In this document: positions 26,503 through 35,775 of the stretch, piece by piece
Numbering within the stretch: position 1 is the stretch's first letter
Layout of the letters: the number at the start of each line of letters is the position of its first letter
DNA from: Brucella intermedia LMG 3301
Lineage (GTDB): Bacteria; Pseudomonadota; Alphaproteobacteria; Rhizobiales; Rhizobiaceae
Assembly (NCBI RefSeq): GCF_000182645.1
Contig: NZ_ACQA01000002.1
Location: 1,297,001-1,361,000, forward strand
Direction: 5' to 3'
Length of the DNA: 64,000 bases
The notes under the pieces: model-generated
Told to the model about the DNA's origin: nothing
The model's database searches: none
The model's input: only the letters and a program-made list of their open reading frames with translations
Translations under genes and position numbers: made by a program

Positions 26503-26645
26503 AATCCTAATATCCATTAAACATGTATTGATGTCATAGCCTTGTGACGTTTCTTTCTTTCTATGAAGTTGTGTTATCGTTCCGGCACATCAGCTAAAGC
26601 GGGTGATAACCTGACCGCAATTCTGCGGCATCTGAGAGGAAGAAA

Positions 26646-28091
26646 ATGGCGAAAGCGAAATGGCAAGTCTATGGCGAGATAACTGGCCCTGTCATCATGA
26701 TCGGCTTTGGGTCGATCGGGCGCGGTACCCTGCCGCTGATTGAACGTCATTTCAAATTCGACAAATCCCGCATGGTCGTGATCGATCCGAGCGAAGCCAA
26801 CCGCAAGATCCTCGACGACAAGGGCATCCGGTACCTCAAGGAAGCGATCACCAAGGAAAATTACAAGAAGGTTCTCGGTCCCCTTCTGAAGGGAACGGAG
26901 GGCCAGCCCTTCGTCGTCAATCTTTCGGTCGATACCGGATCGCTCGATCTGATGCGTTATGCCCGCGAGCATGGCGCGCTTTATATCGATACGGTGGTGG
27001 AACCCTGGCTCGGCTTTTATTTCGATGAAAAAGCCGACAATGCCTCGCGCACCAATTACGCGCTGCGCGAAACAGTCCGCGCTGAAAAGCGCAAGAACCC
27101 CGGGGGAACGACCGCGGTTTCCTGCTGCGGCGCCAATCCGGGCATGGTCTCCTGGTTTGTCAAGAAAGCACTGGTCGAGCTTGCGACCGATCTGAAGCTC
27201 GATTTCACCGAACCGGCGGCGGATGACCGTCACGGCTGGGCGAAACTGATGAAGAAGGCTGGCGTTAAGGGCATCCATATCGCGGAACGCGACACCCAGC
27301 GCGCCAAGGAGCCCAAGCCCTTCAACACTTTCTGGAACACGTGGTCCGTCGAGGGCTTTATTGCCGAAGGCCTGCAACCGGCGGAACTCGGCTGGGGTAG
27401 CCACGAAAAATGGATGCCCAAGAACGCCCGCAAGCAGAAGAAGGGCAACAAGGCCGCGATTTTCCTCGAGCAGCCCGGCGGCAATACCCGCATCCGCACC
27501 TGGTGCCCGACGCTCGGCGCGCAATATGGCCTGCTGGTCACCCATAATGAAGCAATTTCCATCGCCGATTTTTTCACGCTGCGCGACAAGAAGGGCAAGC
27601 TCGACTTCCGCCTGACCTGCCATTACGCGTATCACCCCAGCAACGACGCCATTCTGGCGCTTGACGAAATGTTCGGTGCGGGCGGCAAAGCGCAGCCGGT
27701 GCAGCACGTTCTGGAAGAGCATGAAATTCTCGATGGCAGCGATGAGCTCGGCGTGCTGCTTTATGGCCACGATAAGAATGCCTATTGGTATGGCTCGCAA
27801 CTGACGGTCGAGGAGGCGCGCAAGCTTGCGCCCTATCAGAACGCAACCGGCCTGCAGGTTTCCTCCGCCGTTCTTGCCGGTATGGTCTGGGCACTGGAAA
27901 ATCCGCAGAGCGGGATCGTCGAGACGGACGAAATGGATTACCGCCGCTGCCTTGAAGTCCAGATGCAGTATCTGGGGCCCGTGAAGGGTTATTACACCGA
28001 CTGGACGCCGCTGGAAGGACGCGGCCACCTGTTCAAGGAAGATCTCGATACCAAGGACCCATGGCAGTTCCGCAATATTCTGGTGCGTTGA
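26646..28091 (+). CDS. hss: Homospermidine synthase
   Basis: A 481-residue enzyme that makes symmetric homospermidine from two putrescine units with an NAD cofactor. The Rossmann motif is GFGSIGRGTLPLIERH. Other readable blocks are PFVVNLSVDTGSLDLMRYAREH, YIDTVVEPW, GANPGMVSWFVKKAL, and LEQPGGNTRIRTWCPTLGAQYG. Length matches the bacterial family. The ribosome site GAGAGGAAG precedes ATG. Together with ornithine decarboxylase in this window it gives the main rhizobial polyamine route. Confidence 0.94.
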   Translation: MAKAKWQVYGEITGPVIMIGFGSIGRGTLPLIERHFKFDKSRMVVIDPSEANRKILDDKGIRYLKEAITKENYKKVLGPLLKGTEGQPFVVNLSVDTGSLDLMRYAREHGALYIDTVVEPWLGFYFDEKADNASRTNYALRETVRAEKRKNPGGTTAVSCCGANPGMVSWFVKKALVELATDLKLDFTEPAADDRHGWAKLMKKAGVKGIHIAERDTQRAKEPKPFNTFWNTWSVEGFIAEGLQPAELGWGSHEKWMPKNARKQKKGNKAAIFLEQPGGNTRIRTWCPTLGAQYGLLVTHNEAISIADFFTLRDKKGKLDFRLTCHYAYHPSNDAILALDEMFGAGGKAQPVQHVLEEHEILDGSDELGVLLYGHDKNAYWYGSQLTVEEARKLAPYQNATGLQVSSAVLAGMVWALENPQSGIVETDEMDYRRCLEVQMQYLGPVKGYYTDWTPLEGRGHLFKEDLDTKDPWQFRNILVR

Positions 28092-28098
28092 TTGAACC

Positions 28099-28118
28099 GG
28101 CCCGGTTTCGACCGGGCC
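28099..28118 (+). terminator. Hairpin after hss, no T-run
   Basis: A perfect 8-bp stem GGCCCGGT-TTCG-ACCGGGCC begins 8 bases after the hss stop. The following bases are ATTCCA, not a T-tract, so full termination before the next gene at 28132 is doubtful. Confidence 0.45.
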
Positions 28119-28131
28119 ATTCCATGAGGAT

Positions 28132-28464
28132 ATGCGTCTGTCCTTCTCTGCCCGCAACATGACGAGGCTGATTGCAAGCCGGTTTCCCGATCTGGTGGCT
28201 CTGCTCTGCGGGCTGCTCGTTCTGCCCTGGATTCTGGGCGTGCCGGGTCATCCTGCCCATATGGTACGGCTTGGATGGACAATCGGACTGATCTCGATTG
28301 TCGTCTATCTCGTCCTTTATCAGATAGCGAAATCCCTTGCGTCCAAGGCCTCGTTCAGGAGCAATAATGCGGCCGGGCGCTATCTCCACCGCATGCTTGC
28401 AACGTCGTCGGTCATCGCAACCGTCATGCTGGCGATATCCGTCATGCTCGTTTTGGGATCGTAA
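28132..28464 (+). CDS. Small hypothetical inner-membrane protein
   Basis: 110 residues from the ATG at 28132 with GAGG nearby; an ATG at 28159 is the alternative. Three hydrophobic stretches are visible: LVALLCGLLVLPWILGV, IGLISIVVYLVLYQIA and SSVIATVMLAISVMLVLGS. A basic segment (KSLASKASFRSNNAAGRYLHR) separates the second and third. No family recognised. It may be read through from hss. Confidence 0.6.
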   Translation: MRLSFSARNMTRLIASRFPDLVALLCGLLVLPWILGVPGHPAHMVRLGWTIGLISIVVYLVLYQIAKSLASKASFRSNNAAGRYLHRMLATSSVIATVMLAISVMLVLGS

Positions 28465-28722
28465 TCGCGAAGCGGAAGGACCCGGCGCACCCTTTGCCCA
28501 GCGCGGCGATCTTGCATCATTGCTAACAAATCGACAGGCCCAGCAGCTATTCCTCGCAATGAGGACTTGTTTTCGTGCAAGTTTCCATACATCAAACTAA
28601 TCATCCCGAGCGGTTCCCATCAGCACGGTATCGTTGATACCGCTCAAAATATCTGGTTACGCATTTCAGATGCCAGCTAAGCTATGGTTCTGGCTCGGAA
28701 TGCTCTAATGGAGAGCATGGAT

Positions 28723-29103
28723 ATGAAACGCTTCCGCATCATTGCCCCTCTTGCAGTCATGTCGCTGGCGTTGGCAGCGTGCGAAACGACTGGGCCGGTC
28801 GGCGGCAATGTCCCGGTCGTCTCCCGCGCGCCGGCTGGCATCGAAGGGAGCTGGGTCGATCCCAACGGCATCGTTTCGTCCTTCAATGGCGGCATTTTCG
28901 AGACCCGCGCCACCGACACGAACGAAAAGCTTGCCGAAGGCAACTATCGTTACCAGTCACCACAGCTTGTCGAAATCGACATGCGCTCCATCGTGCGCGG
29001 CACCTCGTCGAAGGTAAACTGCGCTCTCGTCTCGCCGACGCAGCTGAACTGCACGTCCTCGTCGGGCTCGCGCTTCTCCCTCACGCGTCGGGCAGCCGGT
29101 TAA
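28723..29103 (+). CDS. omp10: Omp10-type outer-membrane lipoprotein
   Basis: 126 residues from the ATG at 28723, the length of Brucella Omp10. The lipoprotein signal ends in LALAACETT with the lipidated Cys. The mature part GIEGSWVDPNGIVSSFNGG, NEKLAEGNYRYQSPQLVEI and SKVNCALVSPTQLNCTSS is close to Brucella Omp10 as I remember it, with some substitutions. This suggests an Ochrobactrum or non-classical Brucella source. It is an outer-membrane lipoprotein of unknown molecular role. An upstream in-frame ATG at 28684 is not used if the lipobox is correctly placed. Confidence 0.9.
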   Translation: MKRFRIIAPLAVMSLALAACETTGPVGGNVPVVSRAPAGIEGSWVDPNGIVSSFNGGIFETRATDTNEKLAEGNYRYQSPQLVEIDMRSIVRGTSSKVNCALVSPTQLNCTSSSGSRFSLTRRAAG

Positions 29104-29138
29104 GCAGCGGATATTTCGCGTAAATCTCGAATATTGAC

Positions 29139-29159
29139 GGCGCGGGCAACACCCGCGCC
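29139..29159 (+). terminator. Hairpin after omp10
   Basis: A perfect 8-bp stem GGCGCGGG-CAACA-CCCGCGCC lies 35 bases after the omp10 stop. There is no clear T-run, so termination is plausible but unproven. Confidence 0.45.
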
Positions 29160-29242
29160 GATAGAATTTCGCCAGCGGCAATTGTCAGGATTGTAATTTG
29201 TCTTTTTTTTCTCTAGTTTTCCGGCTGAACAGGAGTCGGACG

Positions 29243-30295
29243 ATGAGTGAGATGGACAAAGTGCAGGAGAAGCCCAACCAGACAACCAGACCGGAGGCGC
29301 AGGGAAAGCTGCCGAAAGTTGGTGTTCTGCTGGTCAATCTCGGCACGCCGGATGGCACGAGTTATGGCCCGATGCGCCGCTATCTGGCCGAGTTTCTCTC
29401 GGATCGCCGCGTCATCGAATGGCCGCGCCTGATCTGGTACCCGATCCTTTACGGCATCGTTCTCAACACCCGCCCGAAACGGTCTGGCAGGCTTTACGAC
29501 CGCATCTGGAATCGCGAGAAGAACGAATCTCCCTTGCGGACCTACACCCGCGCACAGGGTGAGAAACTTGCCAGGGCGCTCGCTGAATATCCCAATGTGG
29601 TGGTTGATTGGGCGATGCGTTACGGCCAGCCGTCCATTGAAAGCGTCACCGACCGTCTTCTGGAGCAGGGTTGCGAGCGGATCGTCATGTTCCCGCTCTA
29701 CCCGCAATATTCGGCGACGACCACCGCGACGGTGAACGACAAGTTCTTCGAAGCGCTGATGAAGAAGCGCTTCCAGCCGGCGGTGCGCATCGTGCCATCC
29801 TATGAAGCGGAACCGGTCTATATCGAGGCGCTGGCACGTTCCATCGAGAAACATCTGGAAACGCTTTCCTTCAAGCCGGAAGTGATCCTGGCTTCCTATC
29901 ACGGCATTCCGAAAAGCTATTCGGACAAGGGCGATCCCTACCGCCAGCAATGCCTTGAAACATCACGCCTGCTGCAGGCGCGGCTGGGTCTGGATGATAG
30001 CCAGTTTCGTTCCACCTTCCAGTCGCGTTTCGGGCCTGAAGAATGGCTCCAGCCCTATACGGACGAAACGGTGGAGGAATTGGCCAAGCACGGGGTGAAG
30101 TCGATGGCCGTTCTCAATCCGGGGTTCGTTGCCGACTGCCTGGAAACGGTGGATGAGATCGGCAACGAAGCAGCCGAAGAATTTCTTGAAAATGGCGGCG
30201 AGAATTTCAGCCACATTCCTTGTCTCAATGACGGCGAGGACGGCATGAAAGTCATCGAGACGCTGGTACGTCGCGAGTTGCAGGGTTGGGTCTAG
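29243..30295 (+). CDS. hemH: Ferrochelatase
   Basis: About 350 residues from the ATG at 29243 preceded by AGGAG; the frame upstream to 29198 is not needed. LPKVGVLLVNLGTPDGTSY is the typical opening, SYHGIPKSYSDKGDPYRQQC holds the metal-site His, and LNPGFVADCLETVDEIGNEAAEEFLENGG has the conserved acidic helix and Glu. It inserts Fe2+ into protoporphyrin IX, the last step of haem synthesis, at the cytosolic membrane face. Control by Irr or RirA is common in the order; I saw no certain operator. Confidence 0.95.
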   Translation: MSEMDKVQEKPNQTTRPEAQGKLPKVGVLLVNLGTPDGTSYGPMRRYLAEFLSDRRVIEWPRLIWYPILYGIVLNTRPKRSGRLYDRIWNREKNESPLRTYTRAQGEKLARALAEYPNVVVDWAMRYGQPSIESVTDRLLEQGCERIVMFPLYPQYSATTTATVNDKFFEALMKKRFQPAVRIVPSYEAEPVYIEALARSIEKHLETLSFKPEVILASYHGIPKSYSDKGDPYRQQCLETSRLLQARLGLDDSQFRSTFQSRFGPEEWLQPYTDETVEELAKHGVKSMAVLNPGFVADCLETVDEIGNEAAEEFLENGGENFSHIPCLNDGEDGMKVIETLVRRELQGWV

Positions 30296-30306
30296 ATTGA
30301 AGGGAG

Positions 30307-30392
30307 TAAGGCAATAGGGCAGTAAGGCAGTATGTTCTGATCTGTGCTAGATTCCACCTACTGCCTTATTGCCCTACTGCCCTATTGCCTTA
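30307..30392 (+). repeat. Inverted repeat built of octamers (TACTGCC/TATTGCC type)
   Basis: The right arm 30359-30392 is four tandem units of pattern YTAYTGCC. The left arm 30307-30332 is about three units of the same octamer in reverse complement. The arms can pair over 18 consecutive bases, or in several slipped registers. The element fills most of the 107-base gap between hemH and the stomatin-like gene and may be the hemH terminator or a slippage-prone spacer. Confidence 0.85.
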
Positions 30393-30402
30393 AGGAAAAA
30401 CA

Positions 30403-31392
<990 letters not shown>

Positions 31393-31411
31393 AACCAGGA
31401 AAGAGGGCGCC

Positions 31412-31873
31412 ATGATTATTGAGTTTCTATCCGGTCTCGGCATATGGAACTGGCTCGTCTTCGGGCTGGTCCTGCTCATTCTGGAAATTCTGGCGCCCGG
31501 TTTTTTCTTCATCTGGTTCGGGCTTGCGGCTCTCGTGACAGGCGGCCTCGCCTTTCTCCTGTCTTCAACGGCGGCATTCGGCTGGCAGTTTCAGACCGTC
31601 GTGTTTCTTGTTCTGGCTGTCATCTTCGTGCTGGCGGGGCGCCGGTTGTTCGGCTCGCGCAGCACCGATGCCGACGAGGCCTTCCTCAATCGTCGCGGGG
31701 AGCAGCTGGTCGGCCGGCGCGCCACATTGACGGAACCCATCATCAACGGGCGTGGACGTATCCGTATCAACGATACGATGTGGCGTGTGAAAGGACCCGA
31801 CCTGCCAGCCGGCACTGAAGTCCGCGTGATTGCCTTCGATCCGCTGTCGCTGGAAATCGAAGTTGCCGAGTAA
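31412..31873 (+). CDS. NfeD-family membrane protein
   Basis: 153 residues from the ATG at 31412 with AAGAGGG before it. Four hydrophobic stretches (WNWLVFGLVLLILEILAPG, FFFIWFGLAALVTGGLAFLL, FQTVVFLVLAVIFVLAG) precede a C-terminal OB-fold soluble domain (GRRATLTEPIINGRGRIRINDTMWRVKGPDLPAGTEV). This is the short, protease-less type (1b) of NfeD that partners with stomatin-like proteins in a membrane complex. Confidence 0.92.
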   Translation: MIIEFLSGLGIWNWLVFGLVLLILEILAPGFFFIWFGLAALVTGGLAFLLSSTAAFGWQFQTVVFLVLAVIFVLAGRRLFGSRSTDADEAFLNRRGEQLVGRRATLTEPIINGRGRIRINDTMWRVKGPDLPAGTEVRVIAFDPLSLEIEVAE

Positions 31874-31879
31874 GACGGC

Positions 31880-31899
31880 ACCGGCGTGTATCCGCCGGT
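31880..31899. terminator. Hairpin between convergent genes
   Basis: ACCGGCG/CGCCGGT with a 6-base loop sits between the NfeD stop and the end of the AraC-type gene. No T-run follows on either strand. A bidirectional 3'-end role is plausible. Confidence 0.35.
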
Positions 31900-31908
31900 C
31901 GCAATGCA

Positions 31909-32934
31909 CTACGACTTGACGGTGCGATTAAGTATCTCCGTGAAATAACCGTGGAGATCGTTGTTCGCCTGCCTTTCGAACTGGAGACGTTCGCGTTCGA
32001 TCTGCGCTTCTTTCGGCGTCATGTCGAAACGCGCACGAAAGCCGCGCAGCAGTTGGTTACCGCTCGAAAACCCTAAACTATACGCAATCTGGCGGACCGA
32101 ACGGGACTGCTTGGACGGCTTGGTCAGTTGCTTGAATGCTTCATCCAGTCGCCGGTCGCGAATGATCTTCGCCACGCCGCCATCCTCTGCGAATGCACGA
32201 TAAAGATGGGAGCGCGAAACCCTGAGCTTTTGCTGAATAAGCTCAGGAGACAGCTCCTGCTCACCAATATTCTGATCGATGAAGGCCAGGACCCTCTGAC
32301 GAAGAGCTATGCTCATGGAAGGGTAATCTTCCAGGGACTCCAGCGCATCCCCTTTCACGGCTCCCGCCAAAAGCGCGATCAGTGCTTCCTCCGATGCCAG
32401 AGCCTCCACCGGCGAAAGGGAGCGTTCAAGAGACCGTATCCCCTTGAGGTAGGTTGCGATCAGCCGGGTCATTGGCTGATCCCCACGCAGGACGACCCCA
32501 TGGAGGCTGCGCGGCCCGATCACCTTTTCAAGATCGCGCCGGGAGACTGCAAGCGAAATCCTGGAGCCCGCATCGACCTCGCTCTTGAAGGCTTTCGAAA
32601 GGTCGAGAAAGCAGATATCGCCAACGTCGGCGCGCACGCCGAGACCGTTGAAATCGCCGTTCATCTTTCCCGATGTAAAGAGCTGGATAAGATAATAATC
32701 CAGATCGCTGTGCACGATAGTGCGGTGATCGCGGATATATCGCTGGCCGTTGAACGATACCGTTCCGATTGCAATCGAACCCAGCGGACGAGAACTTATC
32801 GCTCCCTCCAGCGGTTCCTTGCTGTCTGGCGAAAGGGGCATGGTGTCGAATACGGGCCGAGTGGCCTCGCGCCAGAAATCATTGCGCGCTTCGACTTCCA
32901 CCATAGCGGTTGAAATAAAGGTTTCGTTACTCAT
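31909..32934 (-). CDS. AraC-family transcriptional regulator
   Basis: About 341 residues from the ATG at 32934 (MSNETFISTAMVEVEARNDFW); a longer frame to 33039 is less likely. The N-terminal half resembles the AraC-binding-like sensor of NphR/ArsR-type regulators (RDHRTIVHSDLDYYLIQLFTSGKMNG). The C-terminal double helix-turn-helix is clear: LIQQKLRVSRSHLYRAFAEDGG and VRQIAYSLGFSSGNQLLRGFRARFDMTPKEAQ. It is divergent from the choloylglycine hydrolase gene, with 400 bases between. It may regulate that gene, which is inference from position. Confidence 0.87.
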   Translation of the reverse strand: MSNETFISTAMVEVEARNDFWREATRPVFDTMPLSPDSKEPLEGAISSRPLGSIAIGTVSFNGQRYIRDHRTIVHSDLDYYLIQLFTSGKMNGDFNGLGVRADVGDICFLDLSKAFKSEVDAGSRISLAVSRRDLEKVIGPRSLHGVVLRGDQPMTRLIATYLKGIRSLERSLSPVEALASEEALIALLAGAVKGDALESLEDYPSMSIALRQRVLAFIDQNIGEQELSPELIQQKLRVSRSHLYRAFAEDGGVAKIIRDRRLDEAFKQLTKPSKQSRSVRQIAYSLGFSSGNQLLRGFRARFDMTPKEAQIERERLQFERQANNDLHGYFTEILNRTVKS

Positions 32935-33338
32935 TGCCCCTGCCATCATGCAATGCGCCGCCAAGACACCGATAACAGACCGTAACGCCAGCCGACGCTC
33001 ATTCCCGGCGCGGGATGAGAGCAAAGCCTTCGTTCGCACGCATGACCGCTAAAACTACAAATAGCGGGCACTTATTTATGCAAGCGCAGGCACGTTAAAG
33101 CACATTCGTGAGATAAAATGAAGAATAAAATGAGACGTCCCGCCGTGAAAACTTCTTCTAACTGATACAATTGCTTGTTTTGTTATGAGATGAAATTCAA
33201 GGACACCCAACCGGGCGAAGCGCTTTCGCTCCAATGAGGGATCGTGTCACCGCGGGCAACAGGACAGCCGAGGTTCGGCACAGACGACCAACCGGACACC
33301 CACAACGTCTTATCCACATACAATGAGGACTAGTACAA
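32935..33338. other. Divergent intergenic region between AraC gene and hydrolase
   Basis: About 400 bases without a gene on either strand. It must hold the promoters for the AraC-type regulator and the choloylglycine hydrolase. A ribosome site GAGGA at 33325-33329 lies 9 bases before the tandem ATGs at 33339 and 33342. I could not identify a certain operator. Confidence 0.6.
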
Positions 33339-34458
33339 ATGATGCAAAGGCGAGCCTTTTAAAAAGTTTACGTCCATCGCCGCAGCCTGCGCCTTGATGC
33401 TGGGAAATGTAATTCCGGCAGCTCAGGCGTGCACCGGCATCAGGTTGATCGCGGCAGACGGCAGTGTCGTTTACGCACGAACCCTCGAATTCGGCCTCGA
33501 CCTCAAGTCAAAAATCATGATGGTGCCGCGCGGCTTTTCGCGCACCGGCACCACCCCTGACGGCAAGGGCGGCCTGAAATGGACTGCCAAATACGCATCT
33601 GTGGGCATGAATGGCGCGGGCCTGCCCGACCTGTTCGATGGCCTGAACGAAAAGGGACTGGGTGCGGGAATGTTCTATTTCCCCACTTCCGCAGGTTATA
33701 TGCCCTATACGGCTGAGGTTTCGGACCGAACAATCTCCCAATGGGAATTCGTGTCATATGTCCTCGGAAATTTTGCTACCGTCGATGAAGTGAAGGAAAA
33801 TATCGGGAATATCGTGGTAGCGTCCTCGGTATTCTCCCAATGGGGCTTTGCCCCGGAAGCACATTACATCGTGCATGATGCGACGGGAAAAAGCATTGTC
33901 GTTGAATATGTCGGCGGCAAGCTGAATGTCTATGACAATCCCCTCGGCGTTATCACGAATACACCGGGCTTCGATTTCCATATGAACAATCTGCGCCAGT
34001 ACACGAATTTTTCCATGACGGGAAAGCCTTCGATCAAGCTCGGCTCGGTTGAAATTGTCCCGACGGGTCAGGGCTCGGGCATGCTTGGCTTGCCGGGCGA
34101 TTTCACGCCGCCATCGCGCTTCGTTCGCGCGGTTGCATTCTCACAATCGGTATTCCAGCCAAAGACTGAACAGGACGCCGTCCTTCAGGTCTTCAAGATT
34201 CTCAACCAGTTCGACATTCCTAAGGGCTCGTCGCGAGACGGCGAAAAGGATGCGAACGGCAATGTAATGGCTGACTATACGATCTGGACAGGCGCCAGCG
34301 ATTTGAAGAGCAAGCGCTACTTCTTCCGCACTTACGACAACAGCCAGATCCGTTCTGTTGATCTCATGAAGATGGATATAGACGGGAAGGACATGGTGAA
34401 AGTGTCGATCCAGGGCGATGAGAAGATCGAGGACGTTACCCCCGCAGGCCGTCCCTGA
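33339..34458 (+). CDS. cgh: Choloylglycine hydrolase-family protein, signal-peptide frame broken
   Basis: The mature domain is intact: CTGIRLIAADGSVVYARTLEFG with the N-terminal nucleophile Cys, then KYASVGMNGAGLPDLFDGLNEKGLG, GVITNTPGFDFHMNNLRQY and GLPGDFTPPSRFVRA. This is the Ntn-hydrolase family of bile-salt hydrolases and penicillin V acylases. The expected start ATGATGCAAAGGCGAGCC with GAGGA upstream hits a stop after six codons. Removing one T from TTTTAAAAA at 33357-33365 restores MMQRRAFKKFTSIAAACALM and AAQA just before Cys31. Without the repair only TTG 33394 or ATG 33397 could start, leaving no proper signal peptide. Confidence 0.82.
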
Positions 34459-34470
34459 TCTCGGAATCAT

Positions 34471-34592
34471 CGTCGCCCCGTCGGCTTGCTGACCGGGCGA
34501 CGAATGCAGGTAGCTCCCCAAAATGAGCCTCTATGAGGCTCGCAAATCGACCTTCACGCAATCCGGCTATCGTTTCGATGGCCGGATTGCGT
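34471..34592. terminator. Three tandem hairpins between convergent cgh and kdsD
   Basis: Hairpin 1 has CGTCGCCC/GGGCGACG arms (34471-34502). Hairpin 2 has GAGCCTC/GAGGCTC arms with a 3-base loop (34525-34541). Hairpin 3 has a 12-bp stem ACGCAATCCGGC/GCCGGATTGCGT that continues as ATCG/CGAT with a TTT loop (34556-34592). No long T-runs follow. They probably end the two convergent transcripts. Confidence 0.5.
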
Positions 34593-34630
34593 AAAGCATT
34601 GGCGCGAAAATAAACGGCTTGAACGCCTTG

Positions 34631-35632
34631 TCAGGCTGCGCCTATGCGCAGCAGATCGTGGAAATGCACGAGCCCGATCGGGCGACCGGCCTCGACGACG
34701 ATCAGCGCACCGATGTGATTTTCGTTGATCGTATTGAGGGCTGCGGTCGCCAGCATGTTCTGGTCAACCGTTTTCGGCTTGCGCGTCATGATTTCATCGA
34801 CCGACAACGCAGCAAGGTTGCGACTCAGATTGCGCGAGATATCGCCATCCGTAACAATGCCGGCCAGATCGCCGCCATCATCCACAACCACGACGCAGCC
34901 AAAGCTCTTCTGGGCTAGTACCTTCATCGCATCGGGCATGGAGGTGCCCATCTTTACCAACGGCAGGCGCTCGCCGCGATGCATGATATCGCGGATATGG
35001 ATCAGACTTGCGCCCAGGGAGCCGCCGGGATGAAAAGTCTTGAAGTCGCTCGGGGTAAAGCCGCGCGCTTCCAGCAGCGCAATTGCCAGCGCGTCGCCGA
35101 TGGCGAGCTGCATCATGGTCGAGGTCGTGGGCGCCAGACCATGCGGGCAGGCCTCGGCAGTCTTCGGCAGCAGCAACACGACATCCGCCGCGCGGCCGAG
35201 GGCCGAATTCTCGCCTGCAGTGATCGCGATCAGCGGAATACGGAAGCGCTGCGAATAATTGACGATGCCCTTCAGTTCCGCCGTTTCGCCAGACCATGAG
35301 ATGGCCAGAATGACATCATCGCGGCCGATCATGCCGAGATCACCGTGATTGGCTTCTGCCGAATGCACGAAAAATGCAGAGGTGCCGGTGGAGGCAAAGG
35401 TGGCCGCAAGCTTGGAACCGATATGGCCGCTTTTGCCGACGCCGGTCACGACCAGGCGTCCGCGCGAAGCGACGATCAGCTTCACCGCTTCGACGAATGG
35501 GGCGGAAAGGCCATTGTTCAGCGCGTCTTCCAGCGCGGAGAGACCCGCATTTTCGGTTTTTATGGTGCGCAACGCTGACGCGATGGCCGCTTCTGCGTTT
35601 GCCGGAGGGGTGATCTGATCGAGCTTTTCCAT
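34631..35632 (-). CDS. kdsD: Arabinose-5-phosphate isomerase (KdsD/KpsF)
   Basis: About 333 residues from the ATG at 35632, the family's usual length; in-frame starts at 35674 (ATG) and 35716 (TTG) are alternatives. The SIS domain carries VTGVGKSGHIGSKLAATFASTGTSAFFVHSAEANHGDLGM, SWSGETAELKGI and ACPHGLAPTTSTMMQLAIGDAL. Two CBS domains follow (IRDIMHRGERLPLV..., VDEIMTRKPKTVDQ...). It turns ribulose-5-phosphate into arabinose-5-phosphate for Kdo and lipopolysaccharide synthesis. Confidence 0.93.
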   Translation of the reverse strand: MEKLDQITPPANAEAAIASALRTIKTENAGLSALEDALNNGLSAPFVEAVKLIVASRGRLVVTGVGKSGHIGSKLAATFASTGTSAFFVHSAEANHGDLGMIGRDDVILAISWSGETAELKGIVNYSQRFRIPLIAITAGENSALGRAADVVLLLPKTAEACPHGLAPTTSTMMQLAIGDALAIALLEARGFTPSDFKTFHPGGSLGASLIHIRDIMHRGERLPLVKMGTSMPDAMKVLAQKSFGCVVVVDDGGDLAGIVTDGDISRNLSRNLAALSVDEIMTRKPKTVDQNMLATAALNTINENHIGALIVVEAGRPIGLVHFHDLLRIGAA

Positions 35633-35775
35633 GGCCGCAAGGGTTAGCTTCTTCGCAGGCGCTTGTCCAAACATTTGTGTGGCCGGAACCGTCGTGATGC
35701 GGGCCGCAGCAACCAAGAATTAACCATGTGCCTTTACCGTTCATCCACCACGTTGCGACGGTTTGAAAACACGAC

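Noticed and set aside
28684..28722. Longer N-terminus for Omp10 and a possible repeat tail
   Set aside because: The ATG at 28723 gives the standard 126-residue lipoprotein with a correct lipobox. GGAATGCTCTAATGGAG is too short to call a repeat copy.
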